Notes: generated by a model from the sequence alone, not told the origin. Counted from the first letter of the stretch, positions 35,807 to 45,376 are shown. The stretch: 64,000 bases of DNA from an uncultured Flavobacteriales bacterium (GCA_905479915.1 CAJQOH010000014.1:62001-126000), one strand, 5' to 3'. Made by a program: numbers and translations.

Positions 35807-36058
35807 CTATTTTTCAGCTAATTTTTTCTCAACTAGTGCGTAAAAATCGTTAAAGGTAACCACGCCAACAAAATCTTCTCCAGTAACTTTGAATCCGAAA
35901 TTTTCTTCGATAACTACCACTAAATCAACATAGTCAAGACTATCTAGGTCAAGTGTTTCTTGAAGGTTCGCTTCGGGTTCTATCGTTGATTTATCAACTT
36001 CAAATTCTTCAGATAAAAATTCTTTAACCGTACTTATGATTTCGTCCCTACTTGCCAT
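35807..36058 (-). CDS. Acyl carrier protein of the pigment pathway
   Basis: The 83-residue acidic helical protein carries the phosphopantetheine site in DLDSLDYVDLV (Ser40). The D-S-L-D-Y-V-D-L form is typical of specialised ACPs in aryl-polyene clusters rather than fatty-acid AcpP. It would carry the growing chain built on the aromatic starter. It is placed between the ketosynthase and the acyltransferase with almost no gaps. Confidence 0.9.
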   Translation of the reverse strand: MASRDEIISTVKEFLSEEFEVDKSTIEPEANLQETLDLDSLDYVDLVVVIEENFGFKVTGEDFVGVVTFNDFYALVEKKLAEK

Positions 36059-37279
36059 TTATTTTATTTTTTTTACAATTAAGCTTGAGTTAGTACCTCC
36101 AAAACCGAAAGAGTTGGATAGAAAAGTATCTATCTTTTGCTCCTTAGTTTCTGCAATAATATTAATTTTTGCTGATATTTCATCAGGATTTTCAAAATTT
36201 ATGTTCGGAGCAATAAAATCATTCTCCATCATTAACATGGAATAAACTACTTCACTTGCCCCAGCCATCCAGCATTCATGTCCCGTCATAGACTTTGTAG
36301 AACTAACACCTACTTTACTTCCTAAAATATCGTGAATTGCTTGAGCTTCAATACTATCACCCACAGGTGTAGATGTGGCATGAGCACTAACATAATCAAT
36401 ATCACTTGGTTTTACATTAGCTTGTTTTAGCGCCATATTTAAAGAACGGTGTTGTCCATCAAGGTTAGGGTTTGATAAGTGATCTCCATTTGAAGAGAAT
36501 CCATACCCCATAAGTTCTCCTAAAATTGGAGCCCCTCTTTTTACTGCAGATTCGTAAGATTCTAAAATCAAAGTTGCAGCTCCACCACCTGGAACTAAAC
36601 CATTTCGATCTTTATCAAATGGTCTTGAAGCTTTTGTTGGGTTATCTTCCATATCAGAAAATACACTGAGTCCATCAAAACTCCCCATAGCAGTAGCATT
36701 AATTTCTTGAGCTCCACCACAAATCACCCTTTCTTGCAGCCCCTGTTTAATAAGTAAATATCCCATTCCAATAGAATGAGAACCCGAAGCACATGCAGCG
36801 CTTATAGTAAAGTTGATTCCCTTTAATTTGAAAATGGTAGAAATGTTCATGTTTACAGAACAATTCATATTTTGAAATATAGCTCCGCTACCTAATAGCG
36901 TAGTGTCATTTTTCACTCTTAATTTATCTACTGTTTCCATGATAGATCCAGCAGTACTGTCATTCCCAAAAATAACACCTGTTTCTGATTGGCTCAATTG
37001 GTCAATGTCTAAACCTGCATTTTCTACAGCTTCTTTTGTAGACATGTATGCGTACATGGCAGGTTGATGCATTCCCATTCGTTGCCTTCTAGTAAGAAAA
37101 GGTTTAAGATCAGGATCTTTAACCATTCCTGTTAGGGCAGATCTAAAGCCCATATCTTTACGTGGAGCATCATAGATAATTCCACTTCTTCCTTTGTATA
37201 AAGAATCTTTTACTTCGCTTAAGTTTTCACCTAAACAAGAGTAGATTCCTATGCCTGTTATTACAACTCTATTCTCCAT
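36059..37279 (-). CDS. Beta-ketoacyl-ACP synthase (FabF/KAS II type)
   Basis: The 406-residue thiolase-fold enzyme has the Cys-His-His triad: C163 in AACASGSHSI, H300 in SAHATSTPVGDS and H334 in TKSMTGHECW. It would extend the aryl or acyl chain by two carbons per cycle. Only one ketosynthase is present, whereas known flexirubin and aryl-polyene clusters carry several (including a chain-length-factor-like one). It overlaps the FabG stop by 1 bp. Confidence 0.9.
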   Translation of the reverse strand: MENRVVITGIGIYSCLGENLSEVKDSLYKGRSGIIYDAPRKDMGFRSALTGMVKDPDLKPFLTRRQRMGMHQPAMYAYMSTKEAVENAGLDIDQLSQSETGVIFGNDSTAGSIMETVDKLRVKNDTTLLGSGAIFQNMNCSVNMNISTIFKLKGINFTISAACASGSHSIGMGYLLIKQGLQERVICGGAQEINATAMGSFDGLSVFSDMEDNPTKASRPFDKDRNGLVPGGGAATLILESYESAVKRGAPILGELMGYGFSSNGDHLSNPNLDGQHRSLNMALKQANVKPSDIDYVSAHATSTPVGDSIEAQAIHDILGSKVGVSSTKSMTGHECWMAGASEVVYSMLMMENDFIAPNINFENPDEISAKINIIAETKEQKIDTFLSNSFGFGGTNSSLIVKKIK

Positions 37280-38010
37280 TAAGAATAAATTCCTCCGTTA
37301 ATATTAATTACTTCGCCAGTGATATAAGAAGATTTCTTGGAAGCTAAGAAACTAACTAAATCAGCTACTTCTTCAGCTTTTCCAAATCTATTCATTGGGA
37401 TCATTTGTTTTAATTGGTCTACTGGTAAATCATGAGTCATATCACTTTCAATAAAACCAGGAGCAATAGCGTTTACCGTAATTTTACGCTTTGCAACTTC
37501 TTGTGCTAAAGCTTTTGTTCCAGCAATCATAGCTCCTTTTGCAGCAGAATAGTTGGTTTGACCAGGAACCCCTTTCATACCAGAAAGAGATGCGATATTG
37601 ATAATACGCCCAGTTCTTTTTCTCACCATTTTTTCAATTAGGTTTCTGGTAACATTAAACATCCCTTTAGAAGAAACATTGATAACATTATCCCAATCAT
37701 CTTCTGACATAAATACAAAAAGACCATCTTTAGTGATCCCTGCATTATTCACTAAAACACTAATGAATTCATCAGGGTTATCTTTTGCCCATTTATTTAA
37801 AGCGTTGTCAACAGCTTCTTTATCTTGAACGTTAAATTGCATGATTTCTCCAGAACCACCAGCTTCTTTAATTTGACTTAAAGTATCTTCTGCGGCTGCT
37901 TTATTGGAAGAATAGTTGATAATGATGTGCATCCCTAAATCTTTAGATAATTGCACAGCTATTGCCTTACCTAATCCTCTTGATGCTCCTGTAACTAAAG
38001 CGTAATCCAT
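37279..38010 (-). CDS. 3-oxoacyl-ACP reductase (FabG-like SDR)
   Basis: The 243-residue protein is a classical SDR: TGASRGLGKA for NAD(P) binding, NNAG in the core, the catalytic Ser in NIASLSG, and YSAAK with Tyr and Lys. It reduces the 3-keto group of the ACP-bound intermediate before dehydration. It is one base from the TAL gene and overlaps the ketosynthase start, showing that these form one transcript. Confidence 0.92.
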   Translation of the reverse strand: MDYALVTGASRGLGKAIAVQLSKDLGMHIIINYSSNKAAAEDTLSQIKEAGGSGEIMQFNVQDKEAVDNALNKWAKDNPDEFISVLVNNAGITKDGLFVFMSEDDWDNVINVSSKGMFNVTRNLIEKMVRKRTGRIINIASLSGMKGVPGQTNYSAAKGAMIAGTKALAQEVAKRKITVNAIAPGFIESDMTHDLPVDQLKQMIPMNRFGKAEEVADLVSFLASKKSSYITGEVININGGIYS

Positions 38011-38011
38011 A

Positions 38012-39535
38012 TTAAAAATTATTTTCTTTAATGTATTCTGTTACTTTTCCAATAGCTTCTGATTGTGATAAATCATCTTCAACAAATGAAGCTATTTTTC
38101 TTATATCTTGGTGTACTTTCTTAGTTTTTGAAGATAACTTTTCTTTTGCAGTCTCATCCAATAAATCAATTCCTTGACAGATTGCCATTAGGTGAACAGA
38201 CATTACTTGGAAACTATTTTCTAAGACCTGTTTTGCCATGATTGCACTGTTGGTTCCCATACTTACAATGTCTTGATTGTCATTGTTATTTGGAATACTG
38301 TGCACATACATAGAGTTACTCAATGCTTGATTTTCTGCAGTAGTCGAAGTGGCAGTGTATTGAATTCCTTGGAAACCAAAGTTTAATCCTAGTTTTCCTG
38401 CATTTAAAAATGGAGGAAATACATTGTTTAGGTTGTGATTCAATAAGAAGTTTAACTGACGTTCCATTAACATAGAAAGTTTTGTTAAAGCTATTTTTAC
38501 CTTATCCATTTCTAAAGAAATGTAATCGCCATGGAAGTTTCCTCCGTGAAATACATTTTCTACCTCAATGTTAACGATAGGATTGTCGTTTGTAGAGTTC
38601 AATTCATTTTCTACAACTTCTTTTGCATAATCTAAAGTATCTACAATAGGACCTAAGATTTGTGGCACACATCTAATAGAGTAGTACTCTTGAATTTTCT
38701 TCTTGAATTCTACGCGTTGAATTTCAGCATCATCTTTAAATAGCTCATCACGTTTTCTAATTAAGCGACTATCGCTTAAATATTCACGCATTTTTCGAGC
38801 AATATAATTTTGACCTCTATGCAATTTAACTTGATTCAATTCTTTTGAAAAAGAATCATCAAAAGATTCTACTATTTCATTGATTATAGCAGAAGCTGTA
38901 ATTGCATGGGTTACCAATCTTTTTGCATAGATCAGGTTTAAAGATGCAATACCTGTCATACAAGATGTTCCATTTATCAGACCTAAACCATCTCTCAGGT
39001 TTAACGCTAAAGGCTTAATGTTAAACTCTTTAAAAACTTCAGCAGTTTCTCTTCTTTCACCATCAATATAAACATGTCCTTCTCCAATCAGGTTTAATGC
39101 TAAATGAGAAAGCTGTACTAAATCTCCACTTGCTCCAACACTACCATGCTCAAATATCTCTGGAGTAATGCCTTTGTTTAAGAAAATTTGAAGTTGATCA
39201 ACAACTCCAGCACTAATTCCTGAGTTACCCTGTAAAAAGTTATTTAGTCTTGCCAATACAACACTTCTAGCATATGGAGTTTCTAATGCTTTCCCAGTAC
39301 CACTAGAATGACTTCTAATTAAGTTGTACTGAAGTTGGTTCAATTCATCTGGTTCAATTCTAAATTGAGCCATAGGTCCAAACCCAGTATTAATACCATA
39401 TATAATTTTATCTCTAGAAAACGAGTCTAAAAATGTAAAAGACTCTTCTACATTCTTATGTGTTTCCTGATCAATTTCAAGTTTTTTTCCTTCAAATACA
39501 TGACGGAATACTATATCTAATGTTAGTTTATTCAT
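38012..39535 (-). CDS. Aromatic amino acid ammonia-lyase, probably tyrosine ammonia-lyase (TAL)
   Basis: The 507-residue protein contains the MIO-forming Ala-Ser-Gly at residues 135-137 in HGSVGASGDLVQLSHLAL and the conserved VHSIPNNNDNQDIVSMGTN. The entire sequence, including NLIRSHSSGTGK in the substrate-selectivity region, closely resembles from memory the characterised Flavobacterium johnsoniae TAL rather than histidase. It would deaminate tyrosine to 4-coumarate, the starter for flexirubin-type pigments. It is the first gene of the seven-gene operon. Histidine as substrate is less likely because no hut genes are near. Confidence 0.88.
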   Translation of the reverse strand: MNKLTLDIVFRHVFEGKKLEIDQETHKNVEESFTFLDSFSRDKIIYGINTGFGPMAQFRIEPDELNQLQYNLIRSHSSGTGKALETPYARSVVLARLNNFLQGNSGISAGVVDQLQIFLNKGITPEIFEHGSVGASGDLVQLSHLALNLIGEGHVYIDGERRETAEVFKEFNIKPLALNLRDGLGLINGTSCMTGIASLNLIYAKRLVTHAITASAIINEIVESFDDSFSKELNQVKLHRGQNYIARKMREYLSDSRLIRKRDELFKDDAEIQRVEFKKKIQEYYSIRCVPQILGPIVDTLDYAKEVVENELNSTNDNPIVNIEVENVFHGGNFHGDYISLEMDKVKIALTKLSMLMERQLNFLLNHNLNNVFPPFLNAGKLGLNFGFQGIQYTATSTTAENQALSNSMYVHSIPNNNDNQDIVSMGTNSAIMAKQVLENSFQVMSVHLMAICQGIDLLDETAKEKLSSKTKKVHQDIRKIASFVEDDLSQSEAIGKVTEYIKENNF

Positions 39536-39567
39536 TCTAAAATAATCTCTTCCTTAATTTATTGGAA

Positions 39568-39575
39568 CAAAAATA
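39568..39575 (-). promoter_or_regulatory. Candidate -7 promoter element of the pigment operon
   Basis: On the minus strand this reads TATTTTTG, matching TAnnTTTG, 32 bp upstream of the TAL start codon. The palindrome at 39595-39609 lies about 20 bp further upstream, at the expected -33 region. Confidence 0.4.
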
Positions 39576-39594
39576 ATCTAATATTTAAAATTTC

Positions 39595-39609
39595 TTGGTT
39601 TTAAACCAA
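39595..39609. repeat. Inverted repeat TTGGTTT-T-AAACCAA, possible operator
   Basis: A perfect 7+1+7 palindrome in the TAL/dnaK divergent region, placed over the likely -33 position of the pigment operon promoter. Confidence 0.4.
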
Positions 39610-39612
39610 TAG

Positions 39613-39635
39613 TTTTAACAAGTCTATTGTTAAAA
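39613..39635. repeat. Inverted repeat TTTTAACAA-N5-TTGTTAAAA, possible operator
   Basis: A perfect 9+5+9 inverted repeat only 3 bp from the preceding palindrome. AT-rich chance matches are possible, but two adjacent perfect repeats are notable. Confidence 0.4.
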
Positions 39636-39665
39636 ATACATTGATACTGTCTAAATGTCACTATT

Positions 39666-39706
39666 TTGTCAGTCTAAACCTATAGTAAAGACAAAGAGTC
39701 TGACAA
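39666..39706. repeat. Inverted repeat TTGTCAG-N27-CTGACAA upstream of dnaK
   Basis: Two perfectly complementary heptamers with a 27-bp spacer lie 90-130 bp upstream of the dnaK start. Related TGTCA copies sit just before it (39656-39660). It could be a heat-shock regulatory site; no CIRCE element was found. Confidence 0.3.
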
Positions 39707-39796
39707 TATTTCTTTAAAACTAGCTTGGAATGTAATGGCATATTGTTTGACTATTGTCGGCCAGAAATAATTGATAATAATTAAAACAAATATATT

Positions 39797-41698
39797 ATGA
39801 GTAAGATTATAGGAATAGATTTAGGAACAACAAACTCATGTGTTTCCGTAATGGAAGGGAATGAGCCTGTTGTAATTCCTAATGCAGAAGGTAAAAGAAC
39901 TACACCTTCTATTGTAGCATTTATTGAAGGTGGTGAAAGAGCTGTTGGTGATCCTGCAAAACGTCAGGCAATTACTAACCCTGAAAAAACTATTTCTTCG
40001 ATTAAAAGATTTATGGGGAACTCATTTGACCAGGTGTCAAAAGAAATTAAGCGTTCTTCATACAAAATTGAAAAAGGAGACAACAATACCCCTAGAGTAA
40101 AAATTGATGACAGACTTTATACTCCACAAGAAATTTCTGCAATGGTACTTCAAAAAATGAAGAAAACTGCTGAAGATTATTTAGGGATGGGAGTTTCTGA
40201 AGCTGTAATTACAGTTCCTGCATATTTTAACGATGCGCAGAGGCAAGCAACTAAAGAAGCTGGAGAAATTGCTGGTTTAACAGTAAAAAGAATTATCAAT
40301 GAGCCAACAGCTGCAGCTTTAGCTTATGGATTAGATAAGAAAGATGTTGATCAAAAGATTATCGTTTTTGATTGTGGTGGAGGAACGCATGATGTTTCTG
40401 TATTAGAATTAGGAGACGGAGTTTTTGAAGTAAAATCTACAGATGGAGATACGCACTTAGGTGGTGATGATTTTGATCAAGTAATTATTGATTGGTTAGC
40501 AGAAGAGTTTAAGAAAGATGAGTCAATTGACTTAAGAGAAGATCCAATGGCATTACAGCGTTTAAAAGAAGCTGCTGAGAAAGCTAAAATTGAACTTTCT
40601 AGTACAACTTCAACTGAAATTAACTTACCATACGTTACAGCAACTGCTTCAGGACCTAAGCACTTAGTTAGAACAATGACTAGAGCTTCTTTTGAGCAAT
40701 TAGCAGATAGTTTAATTAAAAGAACAATTAAGCCTTGTGAAGCAGCTTTAAAAGGAGCTGGATATAGTAAGTCTGATATTGATGAAATTATTTTAGTAGG
40801 TGGTTCTACTAGAATACCAGCAGTTGTTGATGCAGTAAAATCTTTCTTCGGAAAAGAGCCTTCTAAAGGTGTTAACCCTGATGAAGTAGTTGCAATTGGT
40901 GCAGCAATTCAAGGAGGAGTATTAACAGGAGAAGTTAAAGATGTATTGTTATTGGATGTTACACCATTATCATTAGGTATTGAAACGATGGGAGCTGTAA
41001 TGACTAAGTTGATTGAAGGAAATACTACAATTCCTACAAAGAAGTCTGAAACTTTCTCTACTGCGGCAGATAACCAACCAGCAGTTGATATCCACGTACT
41101 ACAAGGGGAAAGACCAATGGCAGCTGACAACAAATCTTTAGGAAGATTTCAATTGGCAGATATTCCACCAGCACCAAGAGGAGTTCCTCAAATTGAAGTA
41201 ACTTTTGATATTGATGCAAATGGAATCATGAACATCTCTGCTAAAGATAAAGCTACAGGAAAAGAACAAAACATTAGAATTGAAGCTTCTTCTGGTTTAA
41301 GCGATGATGAAATTGCTAAAATGAAGCAAGATGCTGAAGAAAATGCTGAGGCTGATAAATTGGCTAAAGAAAATGCTGATGTAGTGAATCAAGCAGATAG
41401 TTTAATTTTCCAAACAGAAAAGCAATTGACAGAATACGGAGATAAATTACCAGCAGATAAAAAAGCTCCAATTGAAGAAGCTTTAGCTGAGTTGAAAAAA
41501 TCTCATGAAGCTAAAGACTTAGAAGGGATGAAAGCTAACACTGAAAAATTAAACACTGTTTTCCAAGCAGCTTCTCAAGAAATGTATGCTCAACAAGAGC
41601 AAGCAGGAGGAGCTCAACCAGAAGGTAATGCTGAAGGTGGAGAAGATGAAGTAACAGATGTAGATTTTGAAGAAGTTACTGAAGAAGAGACGAAGTAA
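39797..41698 (+). CDS. dnaK: Chaperone DnaK (Hsp70)
   Basis: The 633-residue protein has all Hsp70 hallmarks: [12 protein letters not shown] at the N-terminus, [15 protein letters not shown], the phosphate-2 region [16 protein letters not shown] (with His where Phe is usual), LVGGSTRIP, the linker region [16 protein letters not shown], and an acidic C-terminus ending TEEETK. It folds proteins in the cytosol with DnaJ and GrpE, neither of which is adjacent. It stands alone between the pigment operon (divergent) and a terminator flanked by REP-like arms. Confidence 0.97.
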   Translation: MSKIIGIDLGTTNSCVSVMEGNEPVVIPNAEGKRTTPSIVAFIEGGERAVGDPAKRQAITNPEKTISSIKRFMGNSFDQVSKEIKRSSYKIEKGDNNTPRVKIDDRLYTPQEISAMVLQKMKKTAEDYLGMGVSEAVITVPAYFNDAQRQATKEAGEIAGLTVKRIINEPTAAALAYGLDKKDVDQKIIVFDCGGGTHDVSVLELGDGVFEVKSTDGDTHLGGDDFDQVIIDWLAEEFKKDESIDLREDPMALQRLKEAAEKAKIELSSTTSTEINLPYVTATASGPKHLVRTMTRASFEQLADSLIKRTIKPCEAALKGAGYSKSDIDEIILVGGSTRIPAVVDAVKSFFGKEPSKGVNPDEVVAIGAAIQGGVLTGEVKDVLLLDVTPLSLGIETMGAVMTKLIEGNTTIPTKKSETFSTAADNQPAVDIHVLQGERPMAADNKSLGRFQLADIPPAPRGVPQIEVTFDIDANGIMNISAKDKATGKEQNIRIEASSGLSDDEIAKMKQDAEENAEADKLAKENADVVNQADSLIFQTEKQLTEYGDKLPADKKAPIEEALAELKKSHEAKDLEGMKANTEKLNTVFQAASQEMYAQQEQAGGAQPEGNAEGGEDEVTDVDFEEVTEEETK

Positions 41699-41702
41699 TT
41701 TT

Positions 41703-41727
41703 TTGTCACACTGAGTTTATCGAAGTG
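41703..41727. repeat. REP-like palindromic repeat arm (TTGTCACACTGAGTTTATCG type)
   Basis: This 25-nt unit begins 4 bp after the dnaK stop codon. It is an inverted copy of the unit at 41842-41864 and related to the pair at 46569-46637. Similar TCACACTGAGC-type elements are scattered in many Bacteroidota genomes. Confidence 0.65.
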
Positions 41728-41735
41728 TAAAAAAT

Positions 41736-41770
41736 AAAATCCCGAATGATTTTCATTCGGGATTTTTTTA
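41736..41770 (+). terminator. Rho-independent terminator of dnaK
   Basis: AATCCCGAATGA (41738-41749) pairs with TCATTCGGGATT (41753-41764), followed by a T run. It lies between the two REP-like arms. Confidence 0.88.
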
Positions 41771-41841
41771 TTCTCAATTTTAACATCCTGAAAGATGTCA
41801 TAATGGACTTATTGAAGGAATAGTTGCTAAATTGTTGAATA

Positions 41842-41864
41842 GTTCGATAAACTCACTATGACAA
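41842..41864. repeat. REP-like palindromic repeat arm, inverted copy
   Basis: GTTCGATAAACTCACTATGACAA is the reverse complement of the 41703 unit at about 19 of 23 positions or better. Together the arms could form a long stem around the dnaK terminator. Confidence 0.65.
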
Positions 41865-41892
41865 TTTGTTTACCTTTTTGTACTTTCACAAA

Positions 41893-43566
41893 ATGCAACA
41901 AGAAAAAGCACTAGCCATATTAAAATCAGGGAAAAATGCTTTCCTAACGGGTTCTGCCGGAACCGGTAAAACTTATGTGCTTAATCAATATATCGATTAT
42001 TTAAAAGAACGTAAAGTTAAGGTTGCTGTAACTGCTTCTACTGGTATTGCTGCTACTCATATGAATGGAATGACTATTCATTCTTGGGCAGGGATAGGTG
42101 TTAAAGAGTTTATTACTCAAGGAAATTTGAGAAGCATGAGCTCTAAAAAATACTTGAAAGATCATTTAGAAAAGGTTAAAGTTTTAATCATTGATGAGAT
42201 ATCGATGCTGCACAAAAACCAAATAAATGCTGTTGATGTAGTGTTGCGTTATTTTAAAAAAAATGAAGCACCATTTGGAGGTATTCAAATAGTGGTTTGT
42301 GGAGATTTCTTTCAATTGCCTCCGATAGGTCACCAAGGAGAAACAAGTAAAGATAAGTTCGCTTTTATGTCGGAAGCATGGGTGAAAGCTAAATTGAATA
42401 TTTGCTACTTAACTGAGCAATACCGACAAAGTGATAATGATTTGAATTTGATTTTAAACGAAATTAGAACAGGATCTATTTCAAATAAAAGTTATGAAAC
42501 ACTACAAAAAGCATCAGAAAATAATTTAGAAAGCGAAAAAGAACGAACAAAACTCTACACTCATAATTATGATGTTGATAGAGTAAATGCGCAGCATTTA
42601 TCTCAGCTATCAGGAACACCTAAAAAGTTTAAAGCAAAAACTTCTGGAAACAAAAAGCTAGTTGCAACTTTAAAAAACTCTGTGTTAGCAGGAGAGGAGT
42701 TGGTTTTTAAAATTGGAGCCAAAGTAATGTTTGTAAAGAACGATAAAGAACATCGTTATGTAAATGGTTCATTGGGTAAAGTTTTAGGGTTTACAGATAA
42801 AGGATTTCCTTCAGTAAAATTGTTAAATGGAAAAACAATTACTACCGAAGTTGAGAATTGGGCCATTATGGATGACAATGGAAAAACCTTAGCGAGTTAC
42901 AACCAGGTACCATTGCGTTTAGCTTGGGCAATTACAGTGCATAAATGCCAAGGAATGACCTTGGATGCCGCAGAGGTAGATTTGTCTAAAACTTTTGAAA
43001 CAGGACAAGGTTATGTAGCTTTATCGCGTTTAAAAAAGTTAGAAAATTTACAATTGCTTGGCTTAAATGAAATGGCTTTAAGGGTTGATAATTTAGCACA
43101 TAAAGCTGATCAACGGTTTCAAGAATTATCTGAAGATGCAGACAATGAATTTGTATTGGATGAATTAGAACTAATCGCCAAGACTTTTTTAAGAGATATA
43201 GGTGGGTTGATTGATAAAAAAGAAATCACCAAACACAAGAATAGGGTAAAAGAAAAGGAGAGGAGTAAGCTTTCTACTTATGAGGTTACCTTAATTCATT
43301 TAAAGCAAAGTGTTTCTTTAAAAGATATTGCAGAAGCTAGAGGGTTGTCGGTAGGTACTATTGCTGGACACTTAATTAAGATTAGAAAGGATCATCCAGA
43401 TGAAAACCTAAACTTTTACAAACCTAAAGCTGCAGTGCTTAAAAAAGTAAAAGCAGCCTATGATGAGCAACCTAAAAGTGCTCCTATAAGTTTAAATGCC
43501 ATCTATAGTAAACTAGGAGGGAAAGTGAGTTACGATGATATTAAGTTGGCAGTAGCTTTTTTGTGA
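41893..43566 (+). CDS. PIF1/RecD2-like helicase with C-terminal helix-turn-helix
   Basis: I use the ATG at 41893 (MQQEKALAILKSGKNAFLTG); a TTG at 41866 is upstream. The 557-residue protein has Walker A GSAGTGKT, Walker B LIIDEISM, the motif GDFFQLPP and, near 345, AWAITVHKCQGMT, the UvrD_C_2-type motif of superfamily 1B helicases. The C-terminal 110 residues include an HTH_40 domain (SLKDIAEARGLSVGTIAGHL). It unwinds DNA 5' to 3' by family. It ends with TGA 36 bp before the PagL-like gene. Confidence 0.88.
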   Translation: MQQEKALAILKSGKNAFLTGSAGTGKTYVLNQYIDYLKERKVKVAVTASTGIAATHMNGMTIHSWAGIGVKEFITQGNLRSMSSKKYLKDHLEKVKVLIIDEISMLHKNQINAVDVVLRYFKKNEAPFGGIQIVVCGDFFQLPPIGHQGETSKDKFAFMSEAWVKAKLNICYLTEQYRQSDNDLNLILNEIRTGSISNKSYETLQKASENNLESEKERTKLYTHNYDVDRVNAQHLSQLSGTPKKFKAKTSGNKKLVATLKNSVLAGEELVFKIGAKVMFVKNDKEHRYVNGSLGKVLGFTDKGFPSVKLLNGKTITTEVENWAIMDDNGKTLASYNQVPLRLAWAITVHKCQGMTLDAAEVDLSKTFETGQGYVALSRLKKLENLQLLGLNEMALRVDNLAHKADQRFQELSEDADNEFVLDELELIAKTFLRDIGGLIDKKEITKHKNRVKEKERSKLSTYEVTLIHLKQSVSLKDIAEARGLSVGTIAGHLIKIRKDHPDENLNFYKPKAAVLKKVKAAYDEQPKSAPISLNAIYSKLGGKVSYDDIKLAVAFL

Positions 43567-43602
43567 TTTACAAAGAAATTTATCTTTTCTTACCTTTATA
43601 CT

Positions 43603-44691
43603 ATGCTTAGAATGTATAGTATATCAATTTTCTTAATTGCTGTTTCTTCAATTGCTCTATCACAAACTGATGGGCCTAAGTATAAGCTAACAACAAACTA
43701 TTTTCAAGGTTTTATATTGCCAGAATTTGGTTTGCTTGATTCCATTAATGAGTCTCCAGTTCGCACTGTAGAATTAAGTTTTAGTAAAAGAACCAATGGA
43801 AAATCGTATTGGCATGATATCTATAACTACCCTGAAAATGGATTGGCTCTTTTTTATACCGACTTAGGAGAAAAGAAAGTGTTAGGTGAGATTTTTGGAA
43901 TAGATTACTTCTTTAGACTATATTTAATTGAAGGCGAGAAAACGAAGTTTTACCTTCGATCAGGAATAGGAATCAATTATACTACAAAAAAGTATGATCC
44001 AATTGATAATCCATACAATAGATCAGTTGGCTCAAATATTAATACTCATTTTAATTTAAGATTTGGTGTAAGTCAAAAGTTGTTTAGTAATACAGCATTA
44101 AACGTTGGAGGCTCTTTTGATCATATATCCAATGCTACCACCAAATTTCCCAATTTAGGTGTTAATTACCTTAGCCTTTATGGAGGGTTGATTAAATACT
44201 TTGGAACACGTGCTGAAAAAATAGTAAATGAAATTCCTTCACACAAAAAGGAAACAAGCTTTAGTATTACGAAATATGTTGGCTCTAGACATTTAAATTC
44301 GCCAACGGATAAGCATTATTATGTGCCTTGTTTAAGTGTTGATTTCACACACAAAACCTTTAGACTCATAAATCTTGGAATAGGATTAGATGGTTTTTAC
44401 GATAGCTCTATAGAACCTAGAATGGTGATGGATGGTGTTAGTTATAAGGATAGTTATGCTTGGCTAATGGGGGTGCATTTTAATCAAACGTTAGTTTACA
44501 ATAAGTTTAGCTTTACCTTGCAAGAAGGGTTTTATCTGATCAAAGACAAAAAGGTTGAAGAAAAGACCATGTACAATAGGGTTATTTTTAATTATGATAT
44601 ATCAGAAAAAGTCAGCCTAAAAATGGCATTGAGAACACATGTTCATGATTTACGGTATTTAGAACCTGGAATTACTTATCGTTTGAAGTAG
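43603..44691 (+). CDS. PagL-like acyloxyacyl hydrolase family outer-membrane protein
   Basis: The 362-residue protein has a signal peptide (SISIFLIAVSSIALSQ). Its barrel region includes FDHISNATTKFPNLGVN, which matches the lipid A 3-O-deacylase PagL active-site pattern (His174, Ser176, PN-x-G). It may trim acyl chains from lipid A in the outer membrane. It is about twice the length of PagL, with a second beta-rich half after residue 215. The close spacing to the helicase gene suggests cotranscription without functional link. Confidence 0.75.
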   Translation: MLRMYSISIFLIAVSSIALSQTDGPKYKLTTNYFQGFILPEFGLLDSINESPVRTVELSFSKRTNGKSYWHDIYNYPENGLALFYTDLGEKKVLGEIFGIDYFFRLYLIEGEKTKFYLRSGIGINYTTKKYDPIDNPYNRSVGSNINTHFNLRFGVSQKLFSNTALNVGGSFDHISNATTKFPNLGVNYLSLYGGLIKYFGTRAEKIVNEIPSHKKETSFSITKYVGSRHLNSPTDKHYYVPCLSVDFTHKTFRLINLGIGLDGFYDSSIEPRMVMDGVSYKDSYAWLMGVHFNQTLVYNKFSFTLQEGFYLIKDKKVEEKTMYNRVIFNYDISEKVSLKMALRTHVHDLRYLEPGITYRLK

Positions 44692-44694
44692 TTT

Positions 44695-45363
44695 TTACTT
44701 TTTCACAAAAGAATAACCAATACCACCAATAAATGAAAAAGCAGAATGCCAAAGCGTTGCGTAGCCATCTACAATTGGAACATCAGCATAAGAGCTGTTA
44801 AACTTTGTTTCTAAATTAAAATAAGTACGGTTAGAAATTTTAAACCGTTTAGCAAGTGCTAAGTTCAATACTGGCCCTGTAACATAGTATCCTAGGTTTA
44901 GAAAAGATTGCTTTTGATCAAATTCTTTTCCTCTAACCATATTCTCTGCATGTGCAAGAACAATTCCTGTTCCGAATTTTACTATAAAATCATGCTTTTT
45001 TAATAGTTTGATTTTAAAAGAACGGTTAAGTGTTATTAAATTAAAACCATGGGTAATATTAAAGTATTGTATTTCTTCTGGAGGATTAGATAGGTAAAGC
45101 TTTTGATGCATCATTTCCAATTCCCAGGCCTTGTCGTTTTTCCATTTACTGAATCGGTAAACATAGAAAAAAGGTTGTTTAAAAGGTTCTGAGTAAAATT
45201 TGGCAGTAAAGTTTAAATCTTGATGCCCTTGTTGTTTAATGGTGATAGGATGGTTAATGTTTACCGGAAAACCAAAATTCGCTTCTACAGACCATTCACT
45301 TTTTTCTTGGGAGAAAGAAGATAGTGATAGAACGAGAAATGATATTAAAACGAATTTACTCAA
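44695..45363 (-). CDS. Probable beta-barrel outer-membrane protein, unknown
   Basis: The 222-residue protein begins with a signal peptide (MSKFVLISFLVLSLSSFS). The rest alternates hydrophobic and polar residues with many aromatics, and ends IGGIGYSFVKK, a typical barrel C-terminus. No family recognised. It lies 13 bp after the aminotransferase gene on the same strand and converges with the PagL-like gene with a gap of 3 bp. Confidence 0.7.
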   Translation of the reverse strand: MSKFVLISFLVLSLSSFSQEKSEWSVEANFGFPVNINHPITIKQQGHQDLNFTAKFYSEPFKQPFFYVYRFSKWKNDKAWELEMMHQKLYLSNPPEEIQYFNITHGFNLITLNRSFKIKLLKKHDFIVKFGTGIVLAHAENMVRGKEFDQKQSFLNLGYYVTGPVLNLALAKRFKISNRTYFNLETKFNSSYADVPIVDGYATLWHSAFSFIGGIGYSFVKK

Positions 45364-45376
45364 GAGTTTTAATCTA

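Noticed and set aside
39737-39752. Sigma-54-like TGGCATATTGTTTGA upstream of dnaK
   Set aside because: The spacing is right but the -12 GC is replaced by GA, so it does not meet the consensus.
41866-41892. TTG start for the helicase giving nine extra residues
   Set aside because: The nine added residues overlap likely promoter sequence, and the ATG at 41893 gives a normal N-terminus just before the P-loop.
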